From Diplonema papillatum (lineage: Eukaryota > Euglenozoa > Diplonemea > Diplonemida > Diplonemidae), in assembly GCA_030068145.1 (NCBI GenBank), contig JAPJBO010000001.1, positions 124,001-188,000 on the forward strand: a DNA stretch of 64,000 nucleotides, read 5' to 3'. Position numbers and translations under genes: made by a program. The notes under the pieces are model-generated. The model had not been told where the DNA came from. It worked only from the letters and a program-made list of their open reading frames with translations, and searched no databases. Positions within the stretch are counted from its first letter, which is position 1. The number at the start of each line of letters is the position of its first letter. Positions 62,584 to 64,000 of this stretch are shown piece after piece.

Positions 62584-62703
62584 GTCTGGCGGTGCTGCAG
62601 CATAAGGGGCACAGCCGCAAGGCACCGCCCTCAGCCCGGCAACAGCGCTGCCAGCCCGCTGGCAGCGCTGCTGGCAGACCGCAGTTTTCGGCCGCGTCGC
62701 CCG

Positions 62704-63970
62704 CTACCCGCTAGCATTGAATAGTAAGCGAAGGGCTTTGGAGTTCTCGCTTGACAGGCCTTCCGCCACGCGAGGAAAAATGTTCCACCCGTCGATGGCG
62801 AGCTCCAAACCTTGTGTTGCGGTAAACAATCGAGGTTCCGCGTATTTCTTTTGCTCGGTAGTAGGTCCAGGGTGAACCTCGCTACAGCAAACGTACAAGT
62901 CAATATTGGATATCCCTAAAGCTGTTGTGTGCGTTCCCGTACCAACCCTGCTGGTCAGCCTCTTCTGGGAAGCCAGCGTCGTATGGCCCCCGGAAGCGTA
63001 GTTGGCCTTTGTGTGCACAGTTGACGACCGTCGTTGATGGACGTTATCAACTTGCAAGCTGAGGGCTCGCGCCTACTGGGCACGCATTCCTTCCTGGTCA
63101 TTTAAGGAGAATACTTGCATTCATGGATCCTCATCGCAAGGCAAGACGTAGGGTTTGCGGGCCCAACGTGAACGAGGATGAAAACCCACCGGTCACCTAT
63201 ACTTGAGAGGATGGAAAGTCTTTTGAACTGATGCGCAAGCCGCGCCGTCTGCCAAAAAGGAGCAGCACCACACCCGCACCCGGCCGGGCCTGGGGCCCTC
63301 ATCCCCTGACAAACCAAACCCACAACGCTGCCCTGTCTGCAGGTGCCCAGGTCCATGCTGATGGTCCGCGCGTCCGGGGAGCACACAACCTTCCCAGTTC
63401 GTCTTGATTCTTGCTCGCCACCGAAAGAAGACCCCTCAAAAAACTCTGGAGTGTGAGCATGCAGTCATTTTCCGTACCCACTCACACCGTATCGATGCAC
63501 AAGATCACATCCTCAGCCTGACAGTCTGTCACAGATTGTTTCATTCGCACACGGAAGAAGCCTCCTCCTGGCAGTCGAAAACGCCGGCCAGAATGGACGT
63601 TCTGTTCTCTTACGGTTTGCAAGCATCGCCATTGAGTGATATCCTTGAGTGTAGCGCGTGGTAGAGCCAGTGCTGCCAATCGCCAGTTGTGTCAATTACG
63701 GCACACTTGGACTCGGACGCACGATACTTGGTTTGCCGACAGAATTCGGACTCTCATGGGAGGTAGAGGCTTGCTTATACCGGGAGGGAAGAGTGCAGGT
63801 GGTTGTGCTGCGACTTCGCGAAGGCGGTCACCTGAGCGAGACCACAGAGCATACAGCATGTCAGCAGTTTGCAGATCATGAAGGGCTGTTTTCCTATCAA
63901 TGGAGTTCAAGGCCCGGAAGGGTGGATTCAAATACGCCTCCAGGTAGAAATGATCGTACACACCGTGCCC
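62704..63970 (-). CDS. Possible partial minus-strand gene, two exons seen
   Basis: Exon a, complement(63832-63970), reads GHGVYDHFYLEAYLNPPFRA then LNSIDRKTALHDLQTADML and ends at donor CTCAG|GTGACC; its acceptor is GGGCAG|GGG. Exon b, complement(62704-62921), starts after ACAACAG and reads LGISNIDLYVCCSEVHPGPT, later LELAIDGWNIFPRVAEG, with stop TAG. The one-base overhang of exon a plus CT gives Ala, so the frame is kept. The remaining 5' part would lie beyond the right edge. No family is recognised. Codon use is less GC-rich than in the large genes, as in the short DLST exons. The intervening 910 bp contains a family D piece. The call rests only on frame and protein-like composition. Confidence 0.33.
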
Positions 63971-64000
63971 CTGCCCGAATGTGCGTTTTGTTCACGACGG
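62922..64000. other. Right-edge stretch
   Basis: Apart from the possible minus-strand exon, this holds a family D partial copy (63300-63385) and otherwise unique sequence. No RNA gene was seen. Confidence 0.5.

Noticed and set aside
1-64000. tRNA, 5S rRNA, snRNA and LSU rRNA genes
   Set aside because: I looked for B-box motifs and conserved snRNA, 5S and LSU blocks on both strands and found no convincing match; a covariance search was not possible.

Overview
The window is nuclear DNA from a eukaryotic microbe (a protist). The evidence is GT-AG introns that rejoin reading frames exactly, a mitochondrial E2 subunit with a presequence, a voltage-gated potassium channel with EF-hands, EF-hand and WW-domain proteins, and very low gene density with large repeat-filled gaps. 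Most coding exons are strongly GC-rich at third positions; the noncoding DNA is more balanced and full of homopolymer runs. I cannot name the lineage from sequence alone.

Layout, left to right. 742-3533: CTD-type phosphatase in two exons. 12071-14101: EF-hand K+ channel. 17406-17850: broken 5' copy of the E2 gene, followed by the intact three-exon DLST-type E2 at 18042-20721. 26880-28430: coiled-coil/PDZ-like protein, flanked on both sides by decayed copies of its own ends. 30612-31829: protein with repeated PW motifs, its last codons and 3' flank echoed downstream. 36436-39079: basic protein in two exons. 48768-49205: EF-hand exon. 51362-54684: tandem-WW protein in three exons. 55130-56143: acidic repeat protein. 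58474-60228: helical-repeat protein. 61375-62583: membrane DnaJ protein. A possible minus-strand gene runs off the right edge. Genes occupy roughly a quarter of the window and show no functional clustering.

The rest is a patchwork of short interspersed repeat families (named A to H here), foldback (MITE-like) elements, tandem repeats and one nearly identical 312 bp duplication 24.5 kb apart. No transposase or reverse transcriptase was recognised.

The most unusual content is five dispersed stretches that align to different parts of eukaryotic small-subunit (18S) rRNA: 5' domain (minus strand, 25925-26211), 530-loop to V4 region (34600-34960), central domain (25183-25370), end of the 3' domain into helix 44 (48390-48675), and helix 44 to near the 3' end (38010-38146, inside an intron). 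They are out of order and on both strands. Some near-invariant positions are changed. They are either a scattered rRNA pseudogene population or a fragmented, highly divergent rRNA.
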